The translations under genes were made by a program, and so were the position numbers. The notes beneath the pieces are model-generated. The model saw only the letters and a program-made list of their open reading frames with translations, did not search any database and was not told where the DNA came from. Below are positions 1 to 12,193 of a stretch of DNA of 64,000 bases, one piece after another (within the stretch, counting starts at the first letter, position 1; each line of letters opens with the position of its first letter). Source of the stretch: Typha latifolia (lineage: Eukaryota > Streptophyta > Magnoliopsida > Poales > Typhaceae); assembly GCA_019914945.1 (NCBI GenBank), contig CM034099.1, positions 13,095,001 through 13,159,000 on the forward strand. The letters are read 5' to 3'.

Positions 1-735
1 CGCACCCCACTCTTAGTGCACAAATTGGTAATAAAGATGCCAAATGGTAACCCCTCACGAGGTGCTTCTTTCTGGGCAGCTGTGAGAATCGAGTCATAGA
101 TCACCGCAGCCAAATCAATAGAGACTCCAGTTAACATTGCATGAAGAAGGAATGCACGATCCAGACTAATACTAGAATGTCGAGTCTTGGGGGTGACGTT
201 GTACAGACAAAACAGGTGAAGCATGCGAGCCACTAGTGTCAGCTTCGCATGCGGCATCATGTTTCCCTTCCAACGTTCCCCTTTGATCAGTATAGTGCCA
301 GCATATTCATCGACATCAGGAAGTGGAGTAGACGTGGGGTACTGGAACTCACCATCAGGAAGACAAAGTTCAGCGCAAATAACATCTGAGTTCAAGTATA
401 TAGACACCCCACGAACAATAGAATGAATACAGCGTTCTAAAACCGTGGCATTACAAAAAAAATTCCCGAACAACTTTCACATAAGTAGTCCCGCTCATCC
501 GACACACCGATAACCATCCTCGCTCAGTAAATATCTATTCTATCCCCAAAGAAGAAAATTTGGAAATGACCACGAGTCGTTCACAGATAACAGGACAGGT
601 CCCAAAATTATGTTTGTATCGCCCGGCAGCTGTTGAAGAAGAAAACTTTGGAGCCGAAGTATGTGACGATGGCGGCCTAGGTTTCTTGGAAACTGCAACT
701 TTTCTAGGCATTCTTGAGAAAGAACCAAGATGCAA
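1..735 (-). pseudogene. Extra 3' ORF of copia copy A (putative plant transposon protein domain), broken
   Basis: This is the minus-strand reading frame downstream of the copia polymerase; its 3' end runs off the window. The same sequence lies at 40685-41521 in copy C, between the gag remnant and the polypurine tract, so it belongs to the element. The translated pieces contain ERGW followed by an EFF motif, a RGVSVYL-like stretch and SLDRAFLLHAML. I recognise these as similar to the domain called putative plant transposon protein (Pfam PF20167, from memory), whose function is unknown. An ATG at 735 opens the frame. It is broken by a TAG at 535-537 and by a one-base shift in an A-run at 455-462. 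The part left of that, to base 1, is open where copy C has a stop. Family assignment is moderately sure; function is unknown. Confidence 0.6.
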
Positions 736-2386
736 GATTCAATACATGCCCAAAGCAAACAAAAAGATAGCAAGAAATAAAAAAAATCCAAGAAACCATG
801 AAGGCCCTAAATGAAATCCATCATCCACTTGAAAACACTAAGATATCACGTTCAATCACACAAGAAACATCAAGTTAGTAACTTTAACGTGATCAAAACT
901 CGAAAACGCACGAAATCAATCAAGATCAAGAGACTTAATTGAATAAAAAATAGGAAAATTGATGGATGATCATACCTCGCAAAAGTGAATAAAAACTGAG
1001 AAATTCCCGAAAGATGCTAGATTCGGAGGAGAATGACCCTTTAAAAGGGTTTGTAGTGAGAAATTTGATGAAAAATACTAAGATCTTGAAGATTTGAGAG
1101 GGAGAAAATGAAGGGTTTCTAGGGTTTGGAAGATGGAAGATGAAAACCCTTGGGTTCGGACGCAATATATAAAGAATCTTCGAGTGCATTCGAACGCACC
1201 AGTCTGCGCGTTCGAATGCGCCAATCACTGCGTTCGAACTCGAAAATTTGCATTCGAACGCCCCCCGTTTTTTTTTTAAGTAAAAAATCTTTTTGGAGAT
1301 GCACCTCTAAAAATTCAAAATAGATTCAAGACATAGAATATGACAATCGAATGAAATAAGTCATACACAGATCAATCAAATCATCAAAAGCATATTATAA
1401 TCAATTCTAATGCATCACACAAAATTAAATTAATCTTGATTGATCATAATAATATACATATGCAAGGTAAGCATAGATAACATGAAACATTCTTCTTAAA
1501 TAAACTTTCCTATTTAAACAATGATACAACACAGTAGTCAAACCGACTTAGTGTTTAAATTTGCACTTTTCGACTTATTCTCAATAACCGAACAGGAATT
1601 TTTCCTGTAATATTTTTTATACATAAACCATATAGGTGCAATGATGGCTTTCACATATGAGTAGGTAGCCCTTTTCTTGTAGTACATATCGAACAATGTG
1701 CAAGAAGATATTCACAAACATAAAAAAATTTATTTAATTTGCAAGCAATGTACTGAGTCAAACTGGACTCTAAATAAGATGGCTTTCACACAAACTCATT
1801 GTAGCCCTTTTCATTGATCTTTTATGAACACATTTGTGATGACTAAGCATGAGGTTAAACTGTGCAAATCAACGTCAATAGTGAGCTATTTAAAAAACAA
1901 TTTCATGATGTCATGCTCACTCAAGAATATATACACGTTATGAGTGCATTAAATTTAGTTTAATTGTCATAGAAGTCGAGAAAGTGAGCAAATCAGAAAT
2001 GATATAATATATTGTAAGATGACAGAATTGACTATCATAACTCATAATCAAGAGAAAAATCATATTTATATGTCAAGCGTATATTATTGAATTTAGGAGT
2101 GCATCAAATTTTTTTTTATATGACAAAAACTTTCGACAAATCTGAAACTAAAACCAAAGAAAATTTCAGAGTAAAGGAAACCTAAAAAGAAACGAAAATA
2201 AATAATAAAAATGAAACATGCAAACCAAAACACGCAAACCAAAACAAAAAGAAAATCAATCCAAAGCACAAATTCCTAAAGAAGTACGAAGATACTCAAA
2301 TCTCTGTAAATCCAAAGGTTTTGTAAATAGATCACCCAACTGTTTCTCCGTCTCAACATGTTCGAGTGCTATTATTTTGTCTTCAA
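736..2386 (-). other. Copia spacer between RNase H and the extra ORF
   Basis: This AT-rich stretch has no credible reading frame. It separates the RNase H remnant from the extra 3' ORF, so in this family the extra ORF does not simply continue from pol. At 1149-1262 it has a cluster of CGTTCGAACG-like palindromes, the motif that marks the LTRs of this and the gypsy families. It could hold a promoter for the extra ORF, but that is inference. Confidence 0.5.
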
Positions 2387-2705
2387 CTAACTCGCGTATA
2401 AAATGATGTCGGATATCAATATGTTTTGTACGGAGTGAATAGGATTTTTCGATCTATTAATAGTACTCATGTTGTCATAATAAAGCACCATAGTATCTTG
2501 TTCAATGCTGTAATCTTTGACCATCTGTTTCATCCATAGTAACTGTGAACAACAACTTCTCGCTGCAATGTACTCGGCCTCCGCAGTAGATAAAGTTATC
2601 GAGTTTTGTTTCTTATTGTGCCAAGCAACCAGATTGTTTCCAATATAAAAACATCCACCTGAGATACTTTTTCTATCATCACATGAACCTGCCCAATCAG
2701 AATCC
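2387..2705 (-). pseudogene. Copia RNase H domain remnant (copy A)
   Basis: The minus-strand translation contains CTDSDWAG, RKSISGGCF, NNLVAWHNKKQ, STAEAEYIA and LYYDN. These are the standard landmarks of the C-terminal RNase H of Ty1/copia Pol, including the catalytic Asp and the AEAEY glutamate. Only about 105 residues remain. The right edge lies at about 2706, just before DSDWAG, where a foreign LTR fragment begins. The frame ends in degenerate sequence at the left. Confidence 0.8.
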
Positions 2706-5155
2706 GTGCACGCCACCTTCCCCATCTCCCTCATCTCTTCTTTCCCTCACCGCAGCCCTCCCACCTCCAGCCCCTCACCTTCCCCTCCATTTGCTACCTC
2801 TCTCTCTCTCTCTCGTGGTTGCCGACAGCCGCCGGAGTCGCCGAGCTCGCCGACCCTCCCCCCCTCCGGTAAGCTCTCCTCCCCTCCTTCCTTTCTCCTC
2901 TTTTCCTTCCCCTCCTCGGCCTCGTGCTGTGCCGGACCCATGCCGCCGCCGTCCCCGCGCTGCGCCGCTGGCCTCGTGCCACGCCGCCGCAGCCCCGCAG
3001 CCTCGTGGGCTTCTCTCCGCCTCACCCTCCTTCCATCGGGAGTGGAAGGAGATGGGGTGGAGGGGTGGGGTTTAACCCCCACCCATTTCCCCCCTTAGTG
3101 GGCTGCAGTGGTCTGCAGCCCACTAATCTATTGGGGGTGGGCTGCAGACCGCAGCCCACCAGCCCGATCTGGGTGGGCTGCGGGCCGCAGCCCACCTAGA
3201 CTTGGGTGGGCTGTAGGCCGCAGCCTACCTAGCCTTGGATCCGGGTGGGCTGCGGGTGCAGCCCCATTAGCCCATTAGCCCATTGTGGAGTGGGCTGCAG
3301 TCTGCAGCCCACTATTCCAACCTTGGTGGGCTGTGGCTGGGCCCCCAGCCCAGCAAGGCCCTATTGCTTTGTGGGTTGGGTTTGGGCCTACCCATTGCCT
3401 CTAGCCTAGCCCATTTGGGGCCATTTGGACCCTATAACCCTGTTTATCATTTTCACCTGATTTGATTAGCCTGATCCTCAATTTTGGGATAACATAAGAT
3501 TTCTAGGATAACCTTGCCTCGTACCAAACATAAATGTGCTAATAAGATAATTAATTCTATTAGTTCGCTAATGGCTTACTTACGTGAATTAATAGGATTT
3601 ACACCACGTGAAGAGGATTTTGGGCTTCCGGAGGTGCCGACTAGCTGACGAGTTTTACCATACCGTGGAGACCCCCCTAGGCAAGTAGAGTTATACAAAT
3701 CTAGAATAACATAGTTACAGTCATTATACCTGTCATGATACTGTAGGAAATGTCGGTATTAATGCATGCAGTTGGTACTCCCTATTATATCTTTTGCATA
3801 CGTAGTTATTTATAACCTATTCATCATAGTATTATGAGAATGTTAATGTGACATCAACATTAGTATGATAATGCTTTACATGTGTCCGGTATGGTATACC
3901 ATTGCATAGATGTATGATTGCTGTGAACGTAGAATGTAATGATCATGATGACTATAACATGTTTTATGCACTCATAAACACTGCACCACTTCCACCTATC
4001 ATTAGTAGTCGAATTCTGACTAGGCAGTACCCCTACTCACTCAGCCCAGGGTTAAGGGTAGAGTGTATCTTATATGACTATACTATTAGCGGCCTACACC
4101 TGAAGTCGGGAAGCCTGTGTGGCATTCAGGTAGTTATACTGCATAGTTAGGACTAGATTATGATGATAGAAGAACATGATTGTGAGGCGGGGATATAACT
4201 CTAGCGGTACCCGACGACGCAGGGTTAGGGCGTCTGTTGATGAGCCGAGGGCTCCCGATTCTCCCGCCGAGGGCGGTGATGATTTAGAGAGAGTGAGATA
4301 TGGGCTTACGACCGGGGTCCTGAGTCTGATGGCCACAGACAACCGGTCACATGTAGTGTCGCCATACACGTGTAGGTGACATTACCGCTAGATGTGTATA
4401 TATCCCCCCTCGATGTATGAGATGATGGATGATTGTTTCTTAAGAGTATTTACCCTGTGTGGTGAATAGCTCGGTGAGCGATGATGAGTATGATTATTGC
4501 CTTGGTAAACATGAGATGACTAAACTGCTATTTTATTGCTACGCATAACATGTAAAACCTATGATTGAGATGTGTATGAAAAGAGATTGTCTCAAGCTTT
4601 ATATCTGTGTGAACTTATCATAATACGTTTAGGAACTAGCATGTTCCAGGATAGTGATTAGTAATCTTTATCAATTGCATTGACTTAGTAAATTGTGGTA
4701 AGTCATTTCAATAAGCATATCGTTATCGTTAGCAAATATGGGCATACATTGGATATATACATGCGATGTCATTAATTTAGATTGTATGGATCCTACTCGC
4801 TGGGTTGTAAGCTCACCCCTCGTGGCGGTATTATTTCAGAGCTAGGGGACGCAGGTGCGGGTAGCGATGAGTAGCCGCTTTTCTTTCCAGTACGTATATT
4901 AGTGTATTAAGCCCCTGCGAGGGTGTGATGATGACGTTGTATTTTTGGACGTTAGCATTGTATTTTGGTTGTATATTTGGAAGGCTTGTTGTGGCCTGTG
5001 GACTTGTATCCGGACTCTTATAATTGAGTTTATTTATGGTGAAATTGTGCTGTTGTGTGCCTTGTGAAATTCTTGTACTGACAGGTCATGTGATACACCG
5101 CGTGGGGGGATTTACCCACGCGGTTTACACATGTATTTAGAGGTTTGGGTGTTTC
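2706..5155 (+). mobile_element. Long-LTR (T-type) gypsy LTR fragment inside copia copy A
   Basis: This segment replaces part of the copia RT. It has the layout of the T-type LTRs in this window: a CT-rich tract and GC-rich leader on the left, a long non-coding body, and a 3' part with the phrase GGCTTGTTGTGGCCTGTG, which nearly matches the LTR at 8778-12193 (GGTTTGTTGTGGCCTGTG near 11905). It ends in GGTGTTTCACA, a plausible LTR end. The left end lacks a TG terminus and looks truncated. No target duplication is visible. About 600 bp of copia RT is missing at this site, so this is not a simple insertion. It has no coding capacity; the small ORFs are simple-sequence artefacts. Confidence 0.55.
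3099..3352. repeat. Array of GTGGGCTGCAG/CTGCAGCCCAC palindromes
   Basis: About seven imperfect GC-rich inverted repeats follow each other here, for example GTGGGCTGCAG with CTGCAGCCCAC at 3099-3124 and again near 3290-3314. Each arm pair is about 11 bases with a short loop. The array lies inside the T-type LTR fragment. Confidence 0.8.
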
Positions 5156-5676
5156 ACAATGTCATCCACATATATTTGTGCCACAACTAAACTCTTGTTT
5201 GACCGTCTAATAAACAATGTCTTGTCCACTCCCCCTCGAGTGAACCCCGCATCCACTAAAAAAGTGGTCAACTTCTCATACTAAGCTCTTAGAGCTTGTT
5301 TTAGCCCATAGAGGGCCTTTTTTAGTTTAAACACATGAGAAGGAAATTTTTGATCTTCAAACCCTTTCGATTGTTCCACATAAACATCTTCATTCAGAGT
5401 ACCATTCAAGAAAGCACTTTTCACATCCATTTGAAACAATTTAAATTTTAAGTGACAAGCAATAGCAAGCAATATACGAATAGATTCTAATCTAGCAACA
5501 AGAGCAAATGTCTCATCAAAATCTATACCCTCAACCTTATCCCTGTGCTACGAGTCAAGCTTTATTTCGAACTATATTGCCATGTTCATCACTTTTATTC
5601 TTGTAAATCTATTTTGTTCCAATGACGTTCACATTCTTAGGTCTAGGAACTAAATACCAAACATCATTCCGAGATT
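5156..5676 (-). pseudogene. Copia reverse transcriptase, N-terminal half (copy A)
   Basis: The minus-strand sequence encodes the start of the copia [50 protein letters not shown] and [10 protein letters not shown]. It reaches the YVDD active-site region at about 5160-5180. The copy has several stops and frameshifts. Copy D at 63500-64000 has the same segment open. At the left it is joined to the foreign LTR fragment directly after YVDD; at the right it is joined to the pre-integrase domain because the integrase core is deleted. Confidence 0.85.
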
Positions 5677-6850
5677 TCTTGTGATTCACATGTCCAAGAC
5701 GTTGATGCCAAAGATCTGCAATGTCAAAAGAGGCACTATTACATTTCAGTTTATGTGACGTTTCAACAACATAGCAATTATCAGATGTTCTAGATCCATA
5801 ACATATAACATTACCACCATGATCTAGAATAGTACAATCATTTTTGGAGAATTTTACCTCATAATCTTCATCACAAAATTGACTGATACTCAGAAGATTT
5901 GCTTTCAAGACCTTAACATAAAGAACATTTTCAAGAATAGGAACCCCCGGAGAACTTACCTTTCCTTTACCTATTACCTTGGATGAATTACCATCTCCGA
6001 ATGTCACAACTCCCCTTCATATTTTTCAAGATTAGAAAATAACGAGTTGTCACCCGACATATTTCTTGAACAACCACTGTCTAAATACCATAAATCAGAA
6101 TTTAAAGCTTTCAAAGCTGTATGGACAACAGAACATTTCTTGACCCATATGGCCTTTGTTTTTATCCTATAAATAAAAGCAGTTCTAGGTTTTTGCAAAA
6201 ATTTGCAATGAGGTCGAATATGCCCTAGAATGCCGGAATGATAGCATGTCGGAACAAAAGTTTACCTTCGGTGCCGTTGACGATTTACCAGTTTGTAGAT
6301 TCACCTTCAGTTTAGAAGCATTCATCCAGGATTGCTTTGTAAATGCGGTTGATGACTTCAGATATTCTTCCTTTTGTATACCTGCAGAAATGAAGACAGT
6401 TTTATTATTATTTGAATTACTAGTGTATCCAACACCATACCTATCTTTTCTAGAGATCTGAGCCTTTAGGATCTCGTCAAGTTTGTTCTTCCCTTTTAGA
6501 AATATCACTTTCTTATTCAGTCGCTCTAGTTCAATTTCATCAGCCTTCATTTTACTTTTTGCATTGTCAAGTTGTTTAGAAAGGTCTTTGACACGTTCAA
6601 GTTCCAATTTGTACTTCTCCTCAAATTGAATTTTTTCAAGTTCGATTACCTTGAGTCATTGATGTAGTCTAAGATTGCTTTTATTGAGTTTAAACGACTC
6701 CATGTACAGGTCATTATATGCCTTTTGTATTTCAGATTCATCTTCTTCAGCTGGTAACATATCCTGATCATCTGTACTATCAGTATCAACAACGGAATCA
6801 ATATTGAGTAGAGAAGAGGCAAAAGCAACAAAGTTTTCTTCGTCTTTTCC
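5677..6850 (-). pseudogene. Copia gag C-terminus, protease and pre-integrase domain (copy A)
   Basis: From right to left on the minus strand there is a glutamate/lysine-rich coiled-coil-like gag segment. It is followed by a protease with DSGCSRNM at 6058-6081 (the usual His after Arg is Asn here), then FGDGNSSKVIGKGK, then the pre-integrase motif LWHQRLGHVNHK. HVNHK runs straight into SRNDVWYLV of RT in the same frame, so the integrase core is missing. The right end at 6850 is a truncation. Several stops make it non-functional. Confidence 0.8.
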
Positions 6851-8777
6851 AGATATTATGTATTTTGGCATGTTAGTTGTTTTCGATGATACTAATTGGA
6901 GAGATAACTTGATAGAGTTATTCACAGAGCCTATAGATATGATTATTTATTATGACTGATAGATGATTTAGAAGTTAAATTAATTGCTTCATAGGATGGC
7001 AATGAAAGGAATACAGAGGACTATGATATTGCATATACAGTGTATCGATTGATGTTTATTATACTGCTAGATGATGAACGAATAATGATGTATAGGAAAG
7101 TGATTATATTAGTATTTGTTTAACGGTTAACTTACATATTCGATTATTACTGGAGGTTATTGAGCGAGCCTTTTAGAATGATGAGGTTGATCTTAATTAT
7201 TGTAAAGACTTACAGGTTTACATTTAAGTCTTAAGATAAAGATACTTGATTAGGAGATAATGATTTCATAATTAGGATATAATGAGTTCATGATTAGTTC
7301 TATTATAGTTTGTGAAAATTTAATCTTTTAATGAATTGCAAAGTTGAGATTGCGAGAAGGTTATAATCTATATTTTTGGATGTATTTTAATATGTAGGAA
7401 TCAGTTAGTGTTAGTTAGTTTATTAGCGGATCATAATAGCATTATCAATTCAGGAGATTAATCTTAGTAGCTTTAGTTCATGTATAATGATTTTGTGGAT
7501 TTGTTTAAGATGTGTTTATGTATTCTTAAAGATCAAGTATGATGGATTAGTAAATATTTGTGTGGCAATGGATTAATATTATGAACTGAATATTATATCT
7601 ATCGAGATATTGAAGAGATTATTGGATTACTTAATAGAACTTCGTGGATAGTCTTTGGATCTGAATATTGATATCATTAAGTGATATTTTGGGGGATATA
7701 CTAGTAGTGATAGTAATTAAATAAATAATGATCAAACTGAAATTATGTGAATCGAGGAATGAATAGTTTGGATATATAAGTGATTGATAGAAGGATCATT
7801 ATAAAGTTTATCATGTATGTTTCTTGAGATAGTTTGGATTTAACCTTTTAGATATTGCAGATTAAGAAGGAAGAGAATGTTGAGAATCAGAAGAGGATAT
7901 AAATTCGTTTGAGGTTGCATTAGGATTTACATTGATAGGTTGGAGTTGATGCACTGCATGTTATTCTGAAGAATGTATTATGAATACATGTTGATATGGT
8001 AGTCTTACATGGATAGGTGTGATCTCTTATATTGATTTATCTAGTAATTTGTAAAATAGTTTAAGCATATGAGCAGTGCATTTTAAATAAGAGACTTTGT
8101 GTTATTGCCTAAATTTTATGAGGATACCGGATGATGCTGAGTATGTTTAGATTAGTGACATTATTTAGTAGAAAGAGAAGTATGAGTTAAGTCTTTCAGA
8201 TATTCTTAAAATAACTTGTATTTATCGTTCTACTTAGTATTAGTGATAGTATTGAGGAATAATCCATTGAGTATGTTTGGGCTCGGAGTATATATTCAGT
8301 AGATTAAAGATAATTTACTTAAACAGGTTGTGTCATATTATCATAGGTGATTATGGCATTACGATGTGTATTGTTGTAGTTAGCAACAAAAAAAGAAGAG
8401 AAATGGTGATAAATTAGGACAGCTTGAGGTACTTTGGAGTAAAATATGATTCAGTTAATAGATGACGACACATTTTATATTGTAGAATGAATGTAAGCTT
8501 TCCTGCATACAAGTGGTATTAGTGATGTTTATGTGATTACCTGACCGACCTAGATCTAGGAATTTTAAATTTTGGAAGTGAGTTACTTGTGGTTGTCTAA
8601 TGTTAGGAGTTAATGAAATAAACTAATAAGTGAAGTATAAGTTATAAATCTGAAAAAGTGAGATTGCATAGTGGTCGATTTAATTAGAAAGTAGTGGAAC
8701 TAGATATGTAAATTTTCTTATAATATCAGTGTGATTTAAATTTCGGGGTTGAAATTTTTTATAAGGGGGGAGGAAAA
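6851..8777 (+). mobile_element. Heavily decayed gypsy internal region ending in a polypurine tract
   Basis: No reading frame above noise is present and cytosine is scarce on the plus strand, which suggests an old, deamination-decayed coding region. The right end is diagnostic: ATTTCGGGGTTGAAATT followed by a purine tract AAGGGGGGAGGAAAA at 8763-8777, directly before TGTAAC. This is the usual 3' boundary of plant chromovirus-type gypsy elements. The left edge at 6851 abuts truncated copia sequence. I cannot identify protein domains inside it. Confidence 0.5.
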
Positions 8778-9117
8778 TGTAACAAACCAATCTTAAAAAA
8801 AAAATTATGGGCACGACGCGACAGGCCACACTGTGGCCGGCCTCGTGCCCATGCAACCTGCGCATGCAGCTTGCGTGGTGGGGACGCCACGTGCCCGCTG
8901 CCAATGGGCTGCGGCCTGTTGGCCGCGGCGGGCCCCGGCACCGCCGCAACCCCCTCCATCGCCTCCTCTCTCTCTCTCTTTAAATCTCTCTCTCTCTATC
9001 TATTTATCTCTCTTGGTCTCTCTCTCACTCCACTCTCTCTCCACTATCTTTCGCACTCCTCGTCACTGACGTCGGCCCACCGCCACCTTCTCGAAGTCGC
9101 CGCCACCTGTGAGAAGC

Positions 9118-9119
<2 letters not shown>

Positions 9120-9172
<53 letters not shown>
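9120..9172. repeat. (CT)n microsatellite in the T1 LTR
   Basis: An almost uninterrupted run of CT dinucleotides lies in the 5' third of the LTR. It generates long Ser/Leu-rich artefact reading frames. Confidence 0.9.
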
Positions 9173-9299
9173 CCCGAGCTCGTCGGAGTCGAGCCGCCGG
9201 CGAGAGGCCGGCCACTGGCTGGCCAGTAGCAGTCAGTGCCCTCCCCGTTGGCCCGGGTCCGTAAGCTCCTCCCTCACCTTCTCTCTTTCTTCTTTTCCT

Positions 9300-9560
9300 C
9301 TTCTCTTCTTCTTCTTCTTCTTCTTCTTCTTCTTCTTCCTCTTTCTTCTTCTTATTTCTTATTTCTATTTCTTCTTCCTTTCTTTTCCCTCAGCTCCCCT
9401 CCCCCTCTTCTTCTTCTCCTTCTCCTCTCTTCTTCTTCTTCTTCTTCTTCTCCTTCTCCTCTCTTCTTCTTCTTCTTCTCCTCCTCCTCCTCCTCCTCCT
9501 CCTTATTCTTCTTCTTCTACTTTCCTTCTTTTTCTTCTTCCTCCTTGGCTTCTACTTCTT
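9300..9560. repeat. (CTT)n / (CTC)n microsatellite tract in the T1 LTR
   Basis: CTT triplets predominate, with a CTC run at about 9478-9503. The matching (GAA)n tract of the inverted T1 copy is at 21176-21256, so the microsatellite is part of the LTR family. Confidence 0.9.
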
Positions 9561-12193
9561 CTTTTTTCTTCTCTGCACAGGCCCAGCACTGTAGCAGGCA
9601 GTGCTGGGTCGAGCCCAGCACTTATGGCAGATTTAATTAATTTATTAATTATTTATTTTATTTATGTTATTTATTTAGGTATTTTTCTTCTTAATTAATT
9701 CAAATATGTTATTTAGACATTAACTATTTTAATAATATTATATATTCTTCAATATAATTTTATTAATGATAATTTTATAATTAATGATTAATTAGGTATA
9801 AATATAGGTAATACTTATATTTATTTATTTATTTATATATCTATTAGATTAATAGATAGATTTGTAAATTATAATTATTAGATTTATATTCTAATAACCT
9901 CATCATATATATTTTAAGTATTTCTATTAATTTTATGATTATTCTGCAACAAATAAAATACTAAGCTTATTTAGTTATTTATTTATTATTTTATCGAGTA
10001 AAGACTAAATTGTTCCTAATTAATCAAGATAGTGTATGAATTATAAAATTAATTATAATTAGACCTTGTCTATACTTATTTAGCCTTTTATTTTATTTTA
10101 TTTTATTTTATAATTATATATTTAGAAATACTCTCATATAAAATGAAACAGGCCTTTTCTCCTTATGTTATAACTAACATTTTATAATAATAATAGAATT
10201 ATAATATTTGAATCGTATCTATATTATAGACCTAGTTATGTAATAAAAAATAAAGAAAAGTGATTCTAAACCTAATAAACCATTATATTTTACCTGAATT
10301 AATTCTAATTAGATAAACGGCTAACATCATACTACTTAAATATTTCAGATCTGAAATCCCTTTATTTGAGACCCCGTGGACCCTGCTAGCGATGAGTGTC
10401 ACTCGGTTACCTGATGGACGTGAGAGATGCGTGGTTTGTGTCTTCTGATCAAACTGTGAGTAGTCTTATCCCCTAGACGCCTTTCTCAAATTAGGTTATA
10501 TTATATATTATTTACATGCATGTTTTGGCCTCCAGCATGATTATATGACTTTACCTATTGATGATTACAGTCAAGCATATTTTATCATGCATTTGATTAT
10601 GCTGATCTAGGATATGAGTACATTGGTGATATATATAGAGATGATTAGAGATGATTCTATTGTTATGATTGTTTACTGAGTTGATGTATTGCATGAGTAT
10701 GCATGTAATAGATTAGCATGAGTATGCATGTGTTGACGATATAGTTGGAGACTACATTGCATCATTTTCTCTTGATTCTTATTCCACCTAAATTCCTGTT
10801 ATGCATTGACTTGTTATCATATTGGATATATGCATTTGATTTGTCATTTAGAAGGAAAGCATGAAATGTGATTGATAGGATAGTTGATAGAAAGCGTGAG
10901 GATACCCGAGTGAGCGCGAGGGTTAGGATGCGCTTGGTGGATGATTGATCGCTCAACATAGTCGCGATCCTGTTGGCCTTATGTCCGAGGTTGTTAGTCT
11001 ATGTGCGCAGCAGACATTCGGACACATGCCGTTTCCTAGGGCATATGTGGCGAGTTATCCTCACGAGATTTCTATCAGCTAGAAGGGTGCCCGGTCTGGA
11101 TGGATGTTGATACCCTTAGCGGATGGCAGGGTATGATTATATTTGAGATACTCCTTGCGGATGGCAGATTATGCTCTGAGCCTTCGGGCATAATGTTGAG
11201 ACCGGGTACCGGGTGTTGATTATGCACAATGGTCTAGTATGATGATATTATACCGAGATGTCGGTGATGATTGATGATTGTGATGTTGAGAAATGCATAT
11301 GATTTCATTATCATTTGGTTACCTGATTATCGAGTGATCAATATGCATTATATATGGTTGCATTTGATATCATAGCATGGTCATGGTCGGCATGCATCAT
11401 ATGTCATATTTGAGAGAGAATTATGATGATGGTATGACATAAAGATTTATATATACATTGTTGAGGATTATATATTCTATCAGTTATGACATGACATGTT
11501 ATCTATTTTTTATTTATGTATTATTGAGGAACATTCATATACTCATTCATGACATTATGCTTTTTCTGATTCATATTATCCAGTACATGATTTACTCTTT
11601 GTTTGACATCACTGATTCGGGGTAAAGTCTATTCACTGAGCCTTTTGCTTATGACTCTCTTTATTTCTTTTCTAACCCCCTTAGATACGTGGTATATGAT
11701 AGCGACTTGAGATATCTTGAGAAGATATTTTAGAGCGATGATGAGGTGAGCTATAGATGCGAGACGGTATAGATGATAGTTTATATAGGAATTGAGTTGT
11801 ACCAGTATTTGATATTTGTACTCTATTGTATTAGATGATGAATTGTATAATACAGGTCGAATCATAGTGTACTCTTATATTAGTCGTTTTAGTTGTATCT
11901 TGATGGTTTGTTGTGGCCTGTGTGGGTCCTACCAGATTATGTAGTGGTTTAACTTATATTATGGACTGGGATATTCATATGTTAACAGGTTTATTTGGTT
12001 AATAATATGATTTAATTGGTGATGGGTTATGTGATAATGGATATGTTAGCAGGTAGTATTTGATGATGTCATGATTGTACATGTACAGAGAGTATCTTGT
12101 GCGTGACGGGCCCCGCCCGTCTTATCGCGTGCGCTGCGTGTGCCGTGTGGGCACGTGGGCATGCACGTGCCCGTGCCGGGCGGGGGCGTTACA

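Larger units (their letters stand above)
1..6850 (-). mobile_element. Ty1/copia element copy A (degenerate, 3' end off window)
   Basis: Reading the minus strand from 6850 downward there is gag C-terminal sequence, protease, the pre-integrase domain, RT, RNase H, a spacer and an extra ORF. The 3' LTR must lie left of the window and the 5' part is missing. The copy is cut at 2706-5155 by a T-type LTR fragment, with loss of about 200 RT codons between the YVDD region and RNase H. The integrase core is also missing. At 6850 the copia sequence stops abruptly, compared with copy C near 42180, and unrelated gypsy sequence begins. The identity of the family follows from near-identical stretches in copies B, C and D. 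Confidence 0.85.
8778..12193 (+). mobile_element. 3' LTR of a T1-type long-LTR gypsy element
   Basis: The LTR starts TGTAACA right after the polypurine tract and ends GGGCGTTACA, a length of 3416 bp. It contains (CT)n at about 9120-9172, a (CTT)n/(CTC)n tract at about 9300-9560, AT-rich sequence at 9630-10330 and a GC-rich 3' end. A diverged copy in opposite orientation forms the solo LTR at 15855-22104. After its end the flank is CATTT, in copia copy B. No matching duplication can be tested because the 5' end of the element is gone. The Tekay/Del lineage is my guess from LTR length and termini. Confidence 0.75.

Noticed and set aside
2683..3199. Overlapping Pro/Ser/Arg-rich open frames
   Set aside because: They come from GC- and CT-rich LTR sequence, open in several frames at once, with no domain.
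2706..5155. A clean solo-LTR insertion in copia RT
   Set aside because: No TG terminus on the left, no target duplication, and about 600 bp of RT missing at the site.
8871..9698. 275-codon open frame rich in Ser, Leu and Phe
   Set aside because: It is generated by the CT and CTT microsatellites of the T1 LTR; no domain and no codon signal.
6851..12193. Reading the gypsy element here as a simple insertion that split one copia element into copies A and B
   Set aside because: The copia pieces on the two sides overlap by about 1 kb of homologous sequence, so they must come from different copies.
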